Under the pieces are notes generated by a model. It did no database searches. It was not told the origin of the DNA and saw only the letters and a program-made list of their open reading frames with translations. This document shows, one piece after another, positions 48,277 to 61,000 of a DNA stretch of 64,000 nt. Location of the stretch: NCBI GenBank assembly GCA_017871115.1, contig JAFCIZ010000001.1, forward strand, positions 4,507,501 to 4,571,500, given 5' to 3'. Origin of the DNA: Cunninghamella blakesleeana (taxonomy: Eukaryota; Mucoromycota; Mucoromycetes; Mucorales; Cunninghamellaceae). Position 1 is the stretch's first letter. Each line of letters opens with the position of its first letter. Made by a program: the position numbers and the translations under genes.

Positions 48277-51152
48277 TTCAATGACAACTTCATTATCCAA
48301 TAACAAACTTGAATTAGATATAAGTTCTGGTACTTCTTTCTTACTATCATTTGCTATTATTGTGTTTGTTTCAATAATCGCTGACATTGGTTGGTGATAA
48401 TGTGTAGGTTCATTTATTGCTGACATTGGTTTAGTATTGACTGGATTATTTTGCAATAAGTCTTTATCTTTATCACTATTGTTAGTATTAATACATACTT
48501 GTTTTACTGATACTTGACGACCTACCACTTTTTCTGTTGTTGTAACATCCAAAGCTTTTGTTAAAGTATCTACCTTTTCAAGATTTAACAATTCTTTATT
48601 TTCTTCTATATCATCCTTCTTTAATTGTTTAGATCTAGATTCTGTAATTGGTTCTAGAGTGGTATCTATTTTTATTGATTTGGCTGTAATGGTTGTATCC
48701 TTATCTACTGATGTAGTTGGAATAATATCTTTGTTATTTTCTATATTATTTTCAATTGATTTATTATCATCAATAGATGGTTGATTATTTTCTAAAGCAT
48801 CTAAATTAACTGAGACTTCATTTTCCTTTTCTATTTCTTTTTCTTTTTCCTCATCATTATCATCTTCTTCTGCACTAAAGATATATGGATCAGGTATTTC
48901 TGTTGATTCAAAACTGTAAGTGTCCGAGTCATCTGATAATTCTTTCAAAACAGCAGTAGCATCATTGTTTATAATTTGATTATCACTATTATTATTTTCA
49001 ATACCACCCTTCAATTCATTATAATTATCTATTGGACTATCGTCCAAACGTTGATATAGATCCATACTGTTAACATCTTCATTTAATGTTAATTTTGATA
49101 ATGTTGTTTCAATAGGGCTAGGTTTAGGTGAACTAGGAACAGAAGAAGCAACTAAGAGCTCTTCTTCAGAGATGGCTGATATGGAGTTGAGTTTATAATT
49201 TCCATGTAATGAATGAGAGGTTGATGGTGATGGTTGATGATGTGATTGATCTTCATGAATAGAAGGTACACCATATATGCTTTCAGGTTGACCAACGGTG
49301 TCATAAGAACTAGTAGATATAGTAGATGCTCTTGACACTTTAGAAGAGATAGATAATCTTTTTGTTCCAGTAGGAGATTGGATAATAGATTTTGGAATAG
49401 AACGACGAGAATCTATGGATATATGACTATCCCTTGAACGGTAAGATTGCCTATTCTGTTGATCGAGTGGAATAGGTGGAAGAGGCTCAGTAGGAGGTGG
49501 AGAAGGGGCTACTTTACTTGCAATAATTTCTAATGCCTGAATATGCTGATCAATGTCCTTTGATTTACCATTAAAAGATCCTCTAGGTTGTTGTGACTCT
49601 GACATTTTATTAACCATGATATCGTCTAATAACTCTTCATCCTCGTCTTCAATGTCACGTCCTGCATCTTGTAAAGAATTTAATATATTATAAAACATAC
49701 TATGATGTTGTTGATTATTGGCGCTCTTATTATTATTATTGATTAGGTTAGAAGAGACAGAAGTTGATTTACTAAGATTACTTTTTATACTATTATTACT
49801 ACATTCTATTTCATCATCATATTCATTATAATTATTGTCCATAGCTTTTAATCCACGTAGTTGTGGTCTAGGGTGTAACACTGAAGTTAAAGTTGGTGAT
49901 GTTGGTGATTTGGATATAGATGATGTTGGTGATAAATCATGATTTAATAATTGTTGTTGTTTAATAGGTATTGATTTTTTACTACTATGTCCACTTCGAA
50001 AACTCATATTACTCTCCAAAACATCTACAAACTCGTCATCATCCGAATCATCACTAATTTCTTTATCTTTATCTTCTTCATTATTGGCTTCGATTTTGTT
50101 AGGAGATGTATCTTGGGTTTCTGCAACGGAGAGTGTGCTAGGTTTTGATGAAATAGAAGCCAAACTATTACGACCAAATGACATGAACGTTCTTCTTTCT
50201 ATTGGTGATGCTTGTTTATCTAATGATAATAATAATAGAGATAATACATATGAATATAGATATAGGTTCATTAATATTATTATTTCTTTTATATATATAT
50301 ATATTTTTAAATATATCATCACTATTCTTTTTTTTTTTTTTTACCTTCAGAATGTCTTGAGAGTCCATCAGTATCAATACGAGGAGAATGGTTTGATTTT
50401 GATAAAGAAAAGATAGAAGATTTTGTTTTTGATTTGCGTTCCTTTTTTTCTTGACGTTCCCTTTCTTTCAATTCCTTTTTTTCTTTTAGTTTACGTTCTT
50501 TTTCTAGTTTTTCTTGTTCTTTGCGCTCCTTTTTATCTTGTTTTTCCTTTTCTTTACGTTGCTTTTCTTCTTCTTTGCGTTGTTTTTCTTCTTCTTTGCG
50601 TTGCTTTTCTTCTTCTTTGCGTTGCTTTTCTTCTTCTTTGCGTTGCCTACGCTTTTCTTCTTCTTTAAGTAAAGATTCTTGATCGAGAGGTGCTTTAGTT
50701 AAACTACCAAGGTTATTTAATTTTGCTTGTTTCTTTCTTCTTTTTTCTTCTTTTTCAGCCTTCTTTCTACGCTCTTCTTCCTCTTCCTCTTCAGTAGTAT
50801 ACACTTTTGTTAAACTTCCAAGAGTAGCTAGTTTTTCTTTTCTTTTCTTTTTTTCATCGGATCGAATAGAAGATTGAGATGAAGTAACTGAAAAAGTATC
50901 TACAGTAGGTGAATTTAAAGAGGGCTGAGATGGTGGTGGAGAGGAAACAGGTGAAATAGGAGAAAGAGGTGTTTTGATATTGTTTTGACTATCAGTTGAT
51001 TGAATAGAAGGTGTTGGATCAGTAAGTTTTTCCCATGATTGAGTGGTTTGTGTAGAATCTTGTGATTGCATTGAAGTTGGGCGGGTTTCCGGTTTTAAAT
51101 TAATACCACGCCATACCGTTTTACGAGGTTCTTGTTTTGATCCTTTACGCAT
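45281..51152 (-). CDS. IML2: IML2/TTC39-family protein with long disordered N-terminus
   Basis: Exons 50345-51152, 47889-50219, 47672-47756, 47519-47565, 47406-47413, 47009-47306, 46644-46899, 45588-46474 and 45281-45477 give 1,638 residues. The C-terminal part is the IML2/TTC39 fold: DQPIRLGMRYLFDNKFTKAM, SLLMGLLQLTQ, GVGTLHLLLSSLP, WAEVAMKHTVAYEVG and SRFSDCLSDLEWIIDRKHR, ending in TPR-like helices. Yeast Iml2 is needed to clear misfolded protein from inclusion bodies, acting with lipid droplets. The first 1,050 or so residues are disordered, with a KEEEKQR tandem coiled coil and a poly-Thr run. An 8-nt microexon (CTATGATG) supplies AMM of the conserved AMMTYNEED segment and is required for frame. 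The N-terminal part could conceivably be a separate gene. Confidence 0.85.
47406..47413 (-). other. IML2: Predicted 8-nt microexon of IML2
   Basis: CTATGATG is bounded by TTTTAG and GTAAGC on the coding strand. It joins LFLK to TYNEED as KAMMTYNEED, matching the A-L-M-T-F/Y segment of TTC39 proteins. Skipping it shifts the frame and gives an immediate stop. Confidence 0.7.
50559..50645 (-). repeat. IML2: Tandem coding repeat (KEEEKQR units)
   Basis: Several near-identical 24-nt units encode an eight-residue charged heptad-like repeat within the N-terminal region of IML2. The recent expansion predicts a long coiled coil and possible length variation between strains. Confidence 0.75.
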
Positions 51153-52183
51153 ATGTATTAATTATAATGATAACAATGATAAATACAATATATATATATA
51201 TAAATATATAAATATATATTTTAATACATATATGAATTTATATATATATATAATATAAATTTATACTTTTACAAAGATGAAAAAAAAAAAAATTGTACAA
51301 GGAGAAAAGAGAAGAAATACAAAAAATTGAAACTTAATTTATTTTAAACCAACATATGAAAAAGAAATAGGTAACACAAAGAAATATCATAAAAAAAATT
51401 TAAATTGTAAAATTTAAATTCTACGCTCACACTCACACACTCTGATAGACTACTGATTTGTTATAAAATTATATAAAAACCATCTTATACCATGAATGAA
51501 TACGATATATATATATATATAATGATATACAATAGTATTGTTAATATTAATCACAATAGGTATATAACAAGAATTATAAAAATAACATCATCATTATTAC
51601 ATGATATGAGTTTTAATCAACAAAGAGATACACCCGTGAATTTTTTGACAAATCAAATTATAATTAAAAAAAGATTTAGTAATGAAAAATATGTCAAAAT
51701 ATTATAAATGCTCGTTATAATAGAATCCAACTTTTTAAGTATAATAAAGAAAAGAAGAAATGATTTAGGTACGGAATTTGAAAAGCTTAATTTTTAAGAT
51801 AAAAATAATTTTGTTATTTTTTAAAGAAATATTTAATCGAAAAGTGTATAAAATATATGTATATAGCTTTTTCTTTTCTTTTTTTTTTTTATTTAAAAAA
51901 AAAAAGATCATTCTTAATCATCAAAATAATAGCAATATATAAATTAAATTAAATAAACTCGATTTTATTCAATCATTTACAGTATTAATAACAGTTGTAC
52001 ACTATTGTGTATTTAGATTGTTACCCTTCACCAATTTATAATCTTAAGGAAAAAGAGCGGCCTCTGAAAAAATTAAAAAAATAAAAAGATTGTTCCTTAT
52101 TTTTTTCGTCTCTCTCTTTTCTTTCCTATTTTTTAAAAAAATAAAAAATAGAAACATATAAAACAAATTTATACGTATATAAA
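51153..52183. other. Divergent promoter region, IML2 / ISA1
   Basis: A/T tracts and TA runs, a CA-rich CACTCACACACTC patch near 51428-51441 and a pyrimidine tract before ISA1. A 71-codon plus-strand ORF at 51492 has no recognisable features. No convincing gene. Confidence 0.5.
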
Positions 52184-52611
52184 ATGTCAATAAATGTAAT
52201 TGTTAAACAAGCAGCAGCAAATACTGTTAAATCAACGGGATCTAAATTAAGATTAAGAAAAGCACCCTTGATACTTGTAAGAATGGAATGGAAAAATAAC
52301 AATAGCAATAAAAACAACATTATACATTTTATAAAATAAATAAACAACCTTATTACAATTATGCATTTGCTTAGTCAGATTTAATTAATCTTTAAAATAT
52401 ATATTTCTTTGATATATTATAGACACCAGCAGCTGTATCAAGACTTAAAGCCTTATCTACTAAAGAACAAGATCCACAATATCTTCGTGTAGGCGTTAGA
52501 ACTAAAGGTTGTTCTGGAAACTCATATATACTTGAATTCACAAAAACTAAAGGAAAATTCGATGAAGTTGTTAATCAAGATGGTAATAATAATAACAAAT
52601 ATGACAATAAC

Positions 52612-52669
<58 letters not shown>

Positions 52670-52895
52670 GTAATAATAATAATAATAATAATAGCAATTC
52701 AACTAACAAACTATCATTCCTATTATTAATATTAATAAATAAATAGGTGTTACTGTACTTGTAGATTCAAAAGCTTTATTAACTGTCTTGGGCTCCGAAA
52801 TGGATTATGTAGAAGATAAACTATCCTCTCAATTTGTATTTCATAATCCTAATGTGAAAGGCACTTGTGGTTGTGGTGAATCTTTTGCCATATAA
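52184..52895 (+). CDS. ISA1: A-type iron-sulfur cluster assembly protein
   Basis: Exons 52184-52276, 52423-52582 and 52747-52895 give 133 residues, like human ISCA1. The three cysteine ligands are present in TKGCSGNSY and GTCGCGESF. The fold is also marked by LTPAAVSRLKAL, YLRVGVRTKG, LVDSKALLTVLGSEMDYVE and FVFHNPNVKG. Isa1 with Isa2 and Iba57 builds mitochondrial [4Fe-4S] clusters. The N-terminus (MSINVIVKQAAANTVK) is short and basic, consistent with import. Intron 2 is filled by an AAT microsatellite of about 80 bases. Confidence 0.95.
52610..52692. repeat. AAT trinucleotide microsatellite in ISA1 intron 2
   Basis: About 25 or more AAT units with a few interruptions fill most of the intron between the donor at 52583 and the acceptor at 52746. 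Confidence 0.9.
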
Positions 52896-53704
52896 TAAAA
52901 ATGAATTATATATACTTGACTTTTTAAGAGATAAAATAATACGAATAATAATAATAATAATAATAATATATCACCCTACTTGTTCAATTATTATTATTAT
53001 TATTATTATTTAAAATCTCTTCTTTTTCTTTAGAAAATTATTTAATTTTATATAAACTATCTTTTTTTTGTAAATATCAATATTAAATTATATTTTTGTT
53101 TCTATTGTTTTTTTTAACCCCACGAAAAATAAAATGCGGCTAATCTTTTAAAACAGAGATTTTTGAATTCACTTTTTCATAGGTTATTATTATATAAAAT
53201 TGAAAATACTTTTATTTCAAACTATATACACCTACTAGCAAAGCATGATATTTTAAAATAAGAAAAGATCGATATCAATATTATCAAATATCAAAAAAAA
53301 CATCCTATATATACAAAGAGCATATTATAAAGAGCCTTTGAAACTGTAATAGTGTATAAATAAGCAATGTCAATAGATTAGAGTATAAAATAATTCCACA
53401 ATAAAGTTAGTATATACACTATTATTTATAGTATAAACATTACACCTACATATTTATACACTTGCAACAATGATATAAATAAATAAATAAAGAACGCATG
53501 ATCATTGGTGAAATTAATTTTACATCCCAGATATAAATGAATTTCCCTTTTTCGCTACTTTATCCTTTAAAAAATATTTTATTCTATTTGTTTTTACACT
53601 TGTATTTCTTTTTTTTTTTTTCTTCCTATTTTTTTTTATTTTTATATATTAAATTTAATAGAAATTATTACTGATAAAACTATAATAAAGATCGATCTAT
53701 ATCA
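52896..53704. other. Intergenic region, PSO2 promoter
   Basis: AAT and ATT runs lie just after ISA1 (52946-53011) and may form a hairpin. The rest is AT-rich, with pyrimidine tracts at 53608-53640 before PSO2. No gene seen. Confidence 0.55.
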
Positions 53705-54392
53705 ATGAGCACAGAAACAACAATAATAAAACAAATAGGAAAGCGATCTCTTGAAAATAAAAACGATACGAAACCGCAGCGAGAAACGGACATGCTAGGT
53801 AATGACGATTTTGAAACTGAACTTGATAAAGTTATGGATTTATCGCTAGATGAAGAAATAGAATTAAATGAATTAATGGAAAAATATGAAGCACTTTCTA
53901 TTACTTCAAATAATAATAATAATAATAATAATATCGATAATGATAGTAACGAAAATAATAAAACTGTGATAATAGATCAACTTCGTGTTTCAAAAAAACA
54001 GGATACAAAACAACAACAACAATGTCCTATATGTAATATCTATCTATCTATATCCATCACTGAATTTGAAATACACGTTAACAAATGTTTAGATAAAGCT
54101 TCATTACTTATAAAACAAACTAATAAAGAACAGCAACAACAAACGTTACTTACTAAATTTGGAACTATTCAATTACCTTTAACTGATAAAAAGTCTTCTG
54201 CTTTACAAGAAAAATCCACCAATATCACCACTACTAAAACAAATAGAATTTTTCGTAAAAAGGAACGTATTATACCTGATTATAAATGGATGAAAGGTAC
54301 GATATATATTATCATTATTAATGCAATAATAATAATAAACTTATATAAACATGTAAAATCTTATCTATATATATATATACTCATTTATCTAT

Positions 54393-54439
<47 letters not shown>

Positions 54440-55923
54440 TACTAGATACAAACTATGTTGTGGATGCATTTTCTTATGGTTCTATTCCTAATTGTGAAGG
54501 TTACTTTTTAACTCATTTTCATTCTGATCATTACCATGGATTAAAAAAGACATGGGATCATGGACCTATTTATTGTTCTCAAATAACAGCTAATTTGGTC
54601 ATGACTCAACTAGGTGTTGCTAAAGAATATATTCATGTACTTCCTATGGATGAAACTGTTTTATTGACATCTACTATAAAAATTAGTTTAATTGATGCTA
54701 ACCATTGCCCTGGCTCTGTTCTTTTTATATTTGATATTAAAGATATAACAAAGGGCACTGATGTATGGATTCGCCATTTGCATACTGGTGATTTCCGTGC
54801 TAATCCACAAATGTGCTTACACCCACTTTTACGTCAACCTGAAAATGCGATAATTGATCATCTCTATTTAGACACTACCTATCTTAATTCAAAATATTCA
54901 TTTCCTGCTCAAGACGAGTCTATTCAAGCTGCTTGTAAATTAATAAAAGAATATGTTAAAGAAAATAATACAGAGCGTCCAAAAACTGCGTTAGAAAAAT
55001 GGATCTTTAAACAACCATCTTCAGATACAACAGATAATAATACAAAATCAAAAAATAAATTAGATGGTTTATTAATTGTTGTTGGCACTTATACCATTGG
55101 CAAAGAAAGGGTGTTTTATAGTAAGTATTATAATATATATATTATAATACATTTTATTGTGGACATGTTTTCTGATATTTCGGTTTGTTATCATTATTAT
55201 TTACTTTTTTACGTTTTTAGATATTGCAAAATCTCTCGGTTCTAAAATTTATGTAACACCAAAGAAAAGGGAAATTTTAAGGTGTCAAAACAATAAAGAT
55301 ATTGAAGAATTATTAACCGATAATCAAACTGAGGCCCAGGTTCACGTTATACCGCTAAATGATATTAAAGCCGAGGTAATTAAAGACAAAAACAAAATAT
55401 GAATTGGTTTTATTATTATTTAATATAATGTTAGCGATGAAAAATGACGATGATGTTTATTAATATTAATATTACTACTTTTTTTTTTTTTGAAAAAATA
55501 AAATAAAAATAAAAATAGAATATGAATGCCTATTTAAAAAGTTTTACACCGAGATTTAACTCTCTAATAGCATTTAAACCAACAGGGTGGACATTTCAAA
55601 GTAGTAAAGCACAGGAAACAAACATGGAAATTGGCAGCTTACACCAAGTTACAAAACCACCTTTAGATAGAACATTGGATTTGAAGCCAAATCATTCATC
55701 CTCTTCCATTAAAATTTATGGTATACCTTATTCTGAACATTCAAGTTTTAGAGAATTAGCTTCATTTATTGGTAGTTTAAACATCAGACATATCATTCCT
55801 ACTGTCAATTACGAAAAAGAAGATGTAAAACACCATATGTACCAGTATTTAAATCGCTGGCAATCTGATAAAAAAGATAAGCCTATTCAAATCATTCCAT
55901 ATCCTAATATTGACTATTGGTAA
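53705..55923 (+). CDS. PSO2: DNA crosslink repair nuclease Pso2/Snm1
   Basis: Exons 53705-54296, 54446-55120, 55221-55375 and 55519-55923 give 608 residues. A UBZ4-type zinc finger (CPIC at 107-110, His and Cys near 122-128) precedes the metallo-beta-lactamase domain: LTHFHSDH at 219-226, IDANHCPGS, HTGDFR and YLDTTYL. The beta-CASP part has VVGTYTIGKERV, GWTFQ and YSEHSSFRE. These are the metal ligands and active-site elements of SNM1 nucleases (human DCLRE1A), which trim DNA 5' ends at interstrand crosslinks. Length matches fungal Pso2. Intron 1 ends in a long ATTT repeat. Confidence 0.95.
54388..54440. repeat. ATTT tetranucleotide microsatellite in PSO2 intron 1
   Basis: About 13 TTTA units lead directly into the ACTAG acceptor and may serve as its polypyrimidine-like tract. 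Confidence 0.9.
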
Positions 55924-56436
55924 ATAAATAAAATAAACTAATGGACAGTAAAAAAAATTCTTGTTTAAACTATGGTGTATTTTTTTAAAATACATGTTTT
56001 AAACTCTGCATTATTTGCATATTAAAAGAAAATATGAAACTAAAAAAATTTAATAAAATATATTTATTTACACTTAATACATATGAGTCATTATATTACA
56101 TGATAATGTTAATGGGCTAAATAATATAAATTATATAAGTACATACACACTTATCTGATCATATATATGTAAAAGTGTGTTTTATATATTTATTTATTTA
56201 TATAGTAATTTTAGTTTATTATTTTTAAAAAAATTCACACACAACCTTTTTTTTCTTTTTCTTTCTTTCTCTTTTATTTTAACTTTTTATATTCTACATT
56301 TTATAATAATATATAGAATATAAAATATACATATATAAATATATATATAATATATTTATATATATTTATATATGTATATTATTATAAAAAATAAAAGTAG
56401 CTTTGTATCGTTTTAATATTAACAAATAGTATAAGG
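55924..56436. other. Intergenic region, bHLH promoter
   Basis: AT-rich promoter with a TTATCTGAT word at 56151-56159 (a match to ATCWGATAA on the minus strand), pyrimidine tracts near 56246-56280 and TA-rich sequence after them. No gene seen. Confidence 0.55.
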
Positions 56437-57534
56437 ATGCACAACACTGCACAATCAAACCCCATAACTGTCAGGACAATGGATATCAATAATGATAATA
56501 ATAGTGCTCATAATAATAATAACAATATAGTAGATTCAACGGTAAATACAATATCACCAAGTAATATAAATATTTCAATATATAACAATAATAACAACAT
56601 TACCAATAATAACCCATCAACTTTTACGTTACAGTACCCACAACAAAGATACGATTTCAATATGAGCCCTCAACCTACTTCAACAAGATCTATGCCTATT
56701 TGTCCTAGTAAAATAAATTCTAACAAAATAAGACAAAATCAACAGCAGCAATGGCACAACAACAATACTAGTTCCGAGAATATGCCGTTTAGTCCTACGT
56801 CTCCTCCTATTGCTAGAGATATAATATTATCACCTTCCAGCTCTACTTCTCGTTTAGAAAACAGCAATCATCTTTTGAAAGAAGATAATGAAGGGCATCA
56901 GCAACAGTAAGTCATATATAAATTAAAACATATAAACACAATAATAATAGTAACATGATCTGATAAATTATATACATATCCACTTTTATTTTACTTTATT
57001 TTATATTATTTAAAATAATAGGATGCAAGAAATATTTAATAAAAGAAGAAGAAGAAGAGAATCCCATAATCTTGTTGAAAGAAGACGCAGAGATAACATT
57101 AATGAAAAAATACAAGGTAAAAAATTACTATAATCATAAGAAAAATAAGTATAAAAATAAGAGTATTAAACGGCAAATGTATTATATTTTATTTAGAGTT
57201 ATGTTCCTTATTGCCGCCAGAAGTAATAGAAATGCATAAAAAAAATCCAATGTCAGGTTTACCCAGATCACAAAATAGTCTTAATAAAGGAAAAATATTA
57301 CAATTATCAGTTGATCATATTAAAGACCTACATAACCAAGTATTACAATATCGACAACGTATATCCGAGCTTGAACAAATTCTTCCTATTTCTCAACAAC
57401 AACAACAACAACAACAAGAATATTCACAACTTCACCATTTTAACAATATAAACCCTAACTCCTCATCACCTATGAATCATGTGAATAAAGATCATCAATT
57501 CTCTAATTTTCCAACAAAATATAAATATATCTGA
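56437..57534 (+). CDS. bHLH transcription factor
   Basis: Exons 56437-56906, 57022-57116 and 57197-57534 give 300 residues. A basic helix-loop-helix spans the last introns: basic region RRRRRESHNLVERRRRDNIN, helix 1 EKIQELCSLLP, a loop of roughly 25 residues and helix 2 LNKGKILQLSVDHIKDLHNQV, then a short coiled coil with poly-Gln. The His-Glu-Arg pattern (H, E, R-R-R) predicts binding to CACGTG E-boxes, as in USF/MITF-type factors. The N-terminal half is Asn/Ser/Pro-rich and disordered. Targets unknown. ATCWGATAA words occur in its promoter and first intron, so GATA-factor control is possible but unproven. Confidence 0.85.
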
Positions 57535-58042
57535 TAAAACTATAAATATATATCCCTTTCATATATATATTGTCTTTTATTAACTATAATTATTTATATC
57601 CTCGACTTTATATATTTATGATAAAATTTTATTATTCTTTTTATTAATTATATACTCTTTTTCATATCTCATGATTTCATTTTATATAACTTAATATACA
57701 AAATGTTTACATATGTATTAATATATATTTTAATATACTGTTTTCCGTATTTAAAAAAATCAAGAATATCAACACTACCATTTTAAAATATTATATTAAT
57801 AATAAAAAACAAGTAACCATCCAACATACTATTAAAAAGAAAATGGCCCAAAGGTTGGTATAGCGGCGTTACAAGTATTTACTTTCGCCCACTACCTTGT
57901 GCTGGGATTGAAATTTTTTAAAAAATAAAAACAAAGCCGTCGTCCCTTTTTTCTCTCTCTTTTCTTTCTATTTATTTATTTTTTATCGTTGTCACCTTTT
58001 TAAATTTATTTTATACATTTTTCATTAATATACTGACTCCTC
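57535..58042. other. Intergenic region with a GC-rich structured element
   Basis: Mostly AT-rich, except 57845-57919, which is GC-rich and can fold into an extended hairpin followed by T6. A pyrimidine tract (57943-57970) then leads to the PPR gene start. Confidence 0.55.
57845..57919 (+). ncRNA. Candidate structured RNA or tRNA-derived element
   Basis: An island of mixed composition in AT-rich DNA. Pairings AAGGT/ACCTT (57851-57855 with 57894-57898), AG/CT, GGCG/CGCC (57865-57868 with 57886-57889) and AAGT/ACTT form one nested stem. It contains TGGTATAGCGG, which resembles a Pol III A box, and ends at TTTTTT, a Pol III-type terminator. It does not fold as a standard tRNA and has no good B box. 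It could also be 5' leader of the PPR gene, 123 bp downstream. Confidence 0.3.
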
Positions 58043-61000
58043 ATGGTTCATTTGAGGTGTCAATATATTCAGTCTAGAATAAATCATCAAACGTTACAAC
58101 AATGGAGAACTTTACTTCGTAATACCCAATGTCAACAATGGCGCTTAACAAACTTGTCAAAACAACGATTATTTTCAACCCATAGTAAAAAAAGTAAATA
58201 TATAAAAATAAACTCTAATAATATTTATTTATATATAATAAATAATAAAATAGTTATTTAAGGATTCTATTCTAACTTTTATACTATTATATTTTATCAT
58301 TATTTTTTCTTTTTAGATTCCTCCGTTTATTGCTTCACAAAAGAAGAATTAGAAGATGCTACAAACATGTTAAATAGCCATATGCTAAAACAAGACAAGC
58401 AAAAAAGACAGTTAAACAAACGAATACCATCTCAAATAACTGCTCAAATCAATAAACATATCAGCTCACCTAATGTCCTGTCACTTCATACACATTTACG
58501 AAAAGGAAACTATACTGAAGTATGGGTATTATTAGATAAAATCATTCATGAAAAACAATCGATACCTATAGCTACTGCACAAGAATTATTACAAGTATTA
58601 AGAAATGAAATATGCCAACAACAAACCAAATTAAAAAGACATAAGGGACAACTACAAAATATATATATAACACGATTGGAACACATTTTAAATCACTTAA
58701 GTAATCAATCTAAATGGGAACAACAAGATATTGGAATCATCATTGATTTATTTGGAAGATTGGATCGAGTCGATCGAGCTGAAGTGATCTATCGTAACAT
58801 CAATCAATACTCGCATCAACCTTTAACAACAGAAACATGTAATAAAATGTTATCCATGTATTTTAAACGATTTAAATTTTGTGATGCGACCATACAAACG
58901 AAATATATGTCTAAAATGATTAGTATTATCAGTAATATGCCTCATCGTGGCTGTCAACCGGATATAACAACATACAACTGGATTATTGCAGCTAAAATGA
59001 AGTTAAATGATATGAAAGGAGCTGAAAAGTACTTTCGTGACATGACTATCAAACCAGATCGTACAACGTATCACCTCTTATTACAAGGTGCTTTCAAACA
59101 TGGCTCAGTTTCAACACATGGATACTCTGCTGATTATTGGATGGAATGCATGGTAAAGGATGGGTTGGCACCAAATAAAAAATCGTTTAAACATATTTTT
59201 AATGGATTATCGGACCAACTGAATCATTTCTCAAGGATGAAGGACTGGGACAACATGCACCGTATATCAAAATTAGTCAAACAACTTTTTGATATCATGC
59301 CAAAACTACATTATAAGCCTGATATAGATCATGTTAACACGTTATTAAAATGTTTTGTTATATCCAATAATGACACGGAAATAAAAAATATTATAAAATC
59401 ACTGGATATACCTCAAGTTAAAAAGACAAATGGATGTGGTGGTGGGTGTGGATGCCAACCAAAACAACAGCAAAAAGAACAACAACAAATAGAAAAAACG
59501 ATCACCGATCATAAGTTTAAAAATAGAAAAAAAAATAAAAAAGTATTCGTTTTAAAATATAAACCTAATATCATCACATTCAATATGTTAATTCATTATG
59601 AATTAAAGAACCTACGATTAAACAATGCTTTAAAATGGTATGATGATATGATGCACATGGAAATAGAACCTGATACAGTCACTTACGGATCATTCATTGG
59701 CTATTATATTAAACAAAATAATATTGATGAAGCGATAAAATACTATGATGTAATGCAACATAAAGGTATTCCCGGAAACAATCATATTTACAACATGCTT
59801 TTGCAAGGTTCCAGTAAACAACCATCGGCGCAAAATAAAATCATGGATCGTCACCGTGTATTAATAGTGGAGGATAATGTCAATCAAGATATAGTATCGT
59901 ATAATTCACAACTCTCATCACTTCTTAGTTATTGCCACCATGATATATCATCAGTATCAAGACAAATTGATTATGCTACAGCTGAATGGATTTCAAATCA
60001 GTTTGTAAATATATATGAACAAATGCTTTCTCATGAAGTCGTACCCAATGAACGGACATATAATATCGCTTTGGATATTTATGGAAAATTATCAAAACAT
60101 CATATACTGGATACAACTATTTCTTCTATTATGGAATCAATGTCGACAACTGGATTAAAACCTGATCTGATCACTTATGCAATCAATATTAGAAATGCTA
60201 TTTATCAACAAAATCCATCCTTAGCGGAATCTATCTTTCGTTCTATGTTAGATGATAATATTAAACCTAACAATTATATCTTTTCTCATTTAATTATTGG
60301 CTATGTGAAAGAAGGTGATTTAAAAAAAGCAAATCAAATATTAAATGATATGTCAGAAAAACCTTTTTATGTCAAACCCACTATATATGAATATACTCCA
60401 TTGATTCATGGTTATGCTGCTTTGGGACATTTGGATCAAGTCTATACACTTTTCCGTAATATGATAGATCAAGATTTAAAACCAGACATGACGATTTATT
60501 CTATATTAGCAAATACTTTGATTGATAATGGTTCACCAAAAGAAGCTGTTCAACTTTTAACTGGATTACTTCAACAAAATACGGATAATAATAATAATAA
60601 TAATAACGGCAATAATCAACCATCAATATCAGAGAAAGCTGAAAAATATCCATACCTTCCATTTGACGATATAGCTATAGGTTTATTAATTAAAGCACAT
60701 GGTGTCGTTGGATCACAAAATGCAAATAACAATAACAATAATAACAACAGCAATAACAACAGCAATAATAATAATAATATAATTAATACAACTACCACTA
60801 CCACTTATAATAACAATAATAACAATAATAGCATTCAAAACAATGACATCAATAACATTTTATTATCGTCACTACCATCATCTACTTCATCCATAGCATC
60901 CATATCACATGTGAAAGCCATTCAACATATATATTCAACCATCCAACAACCTAATGATATAATTAATTCTATTTATTTACACGCATTATCACGTTTAAAA

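Noticed and set aside
51492..51707. 71-codon plus ORF upstream of ISA1
   Set aside because: Half is translated TA repeat; the rest (MSFNQQRDTPVNFL) has no recognisable motif or splice partner.
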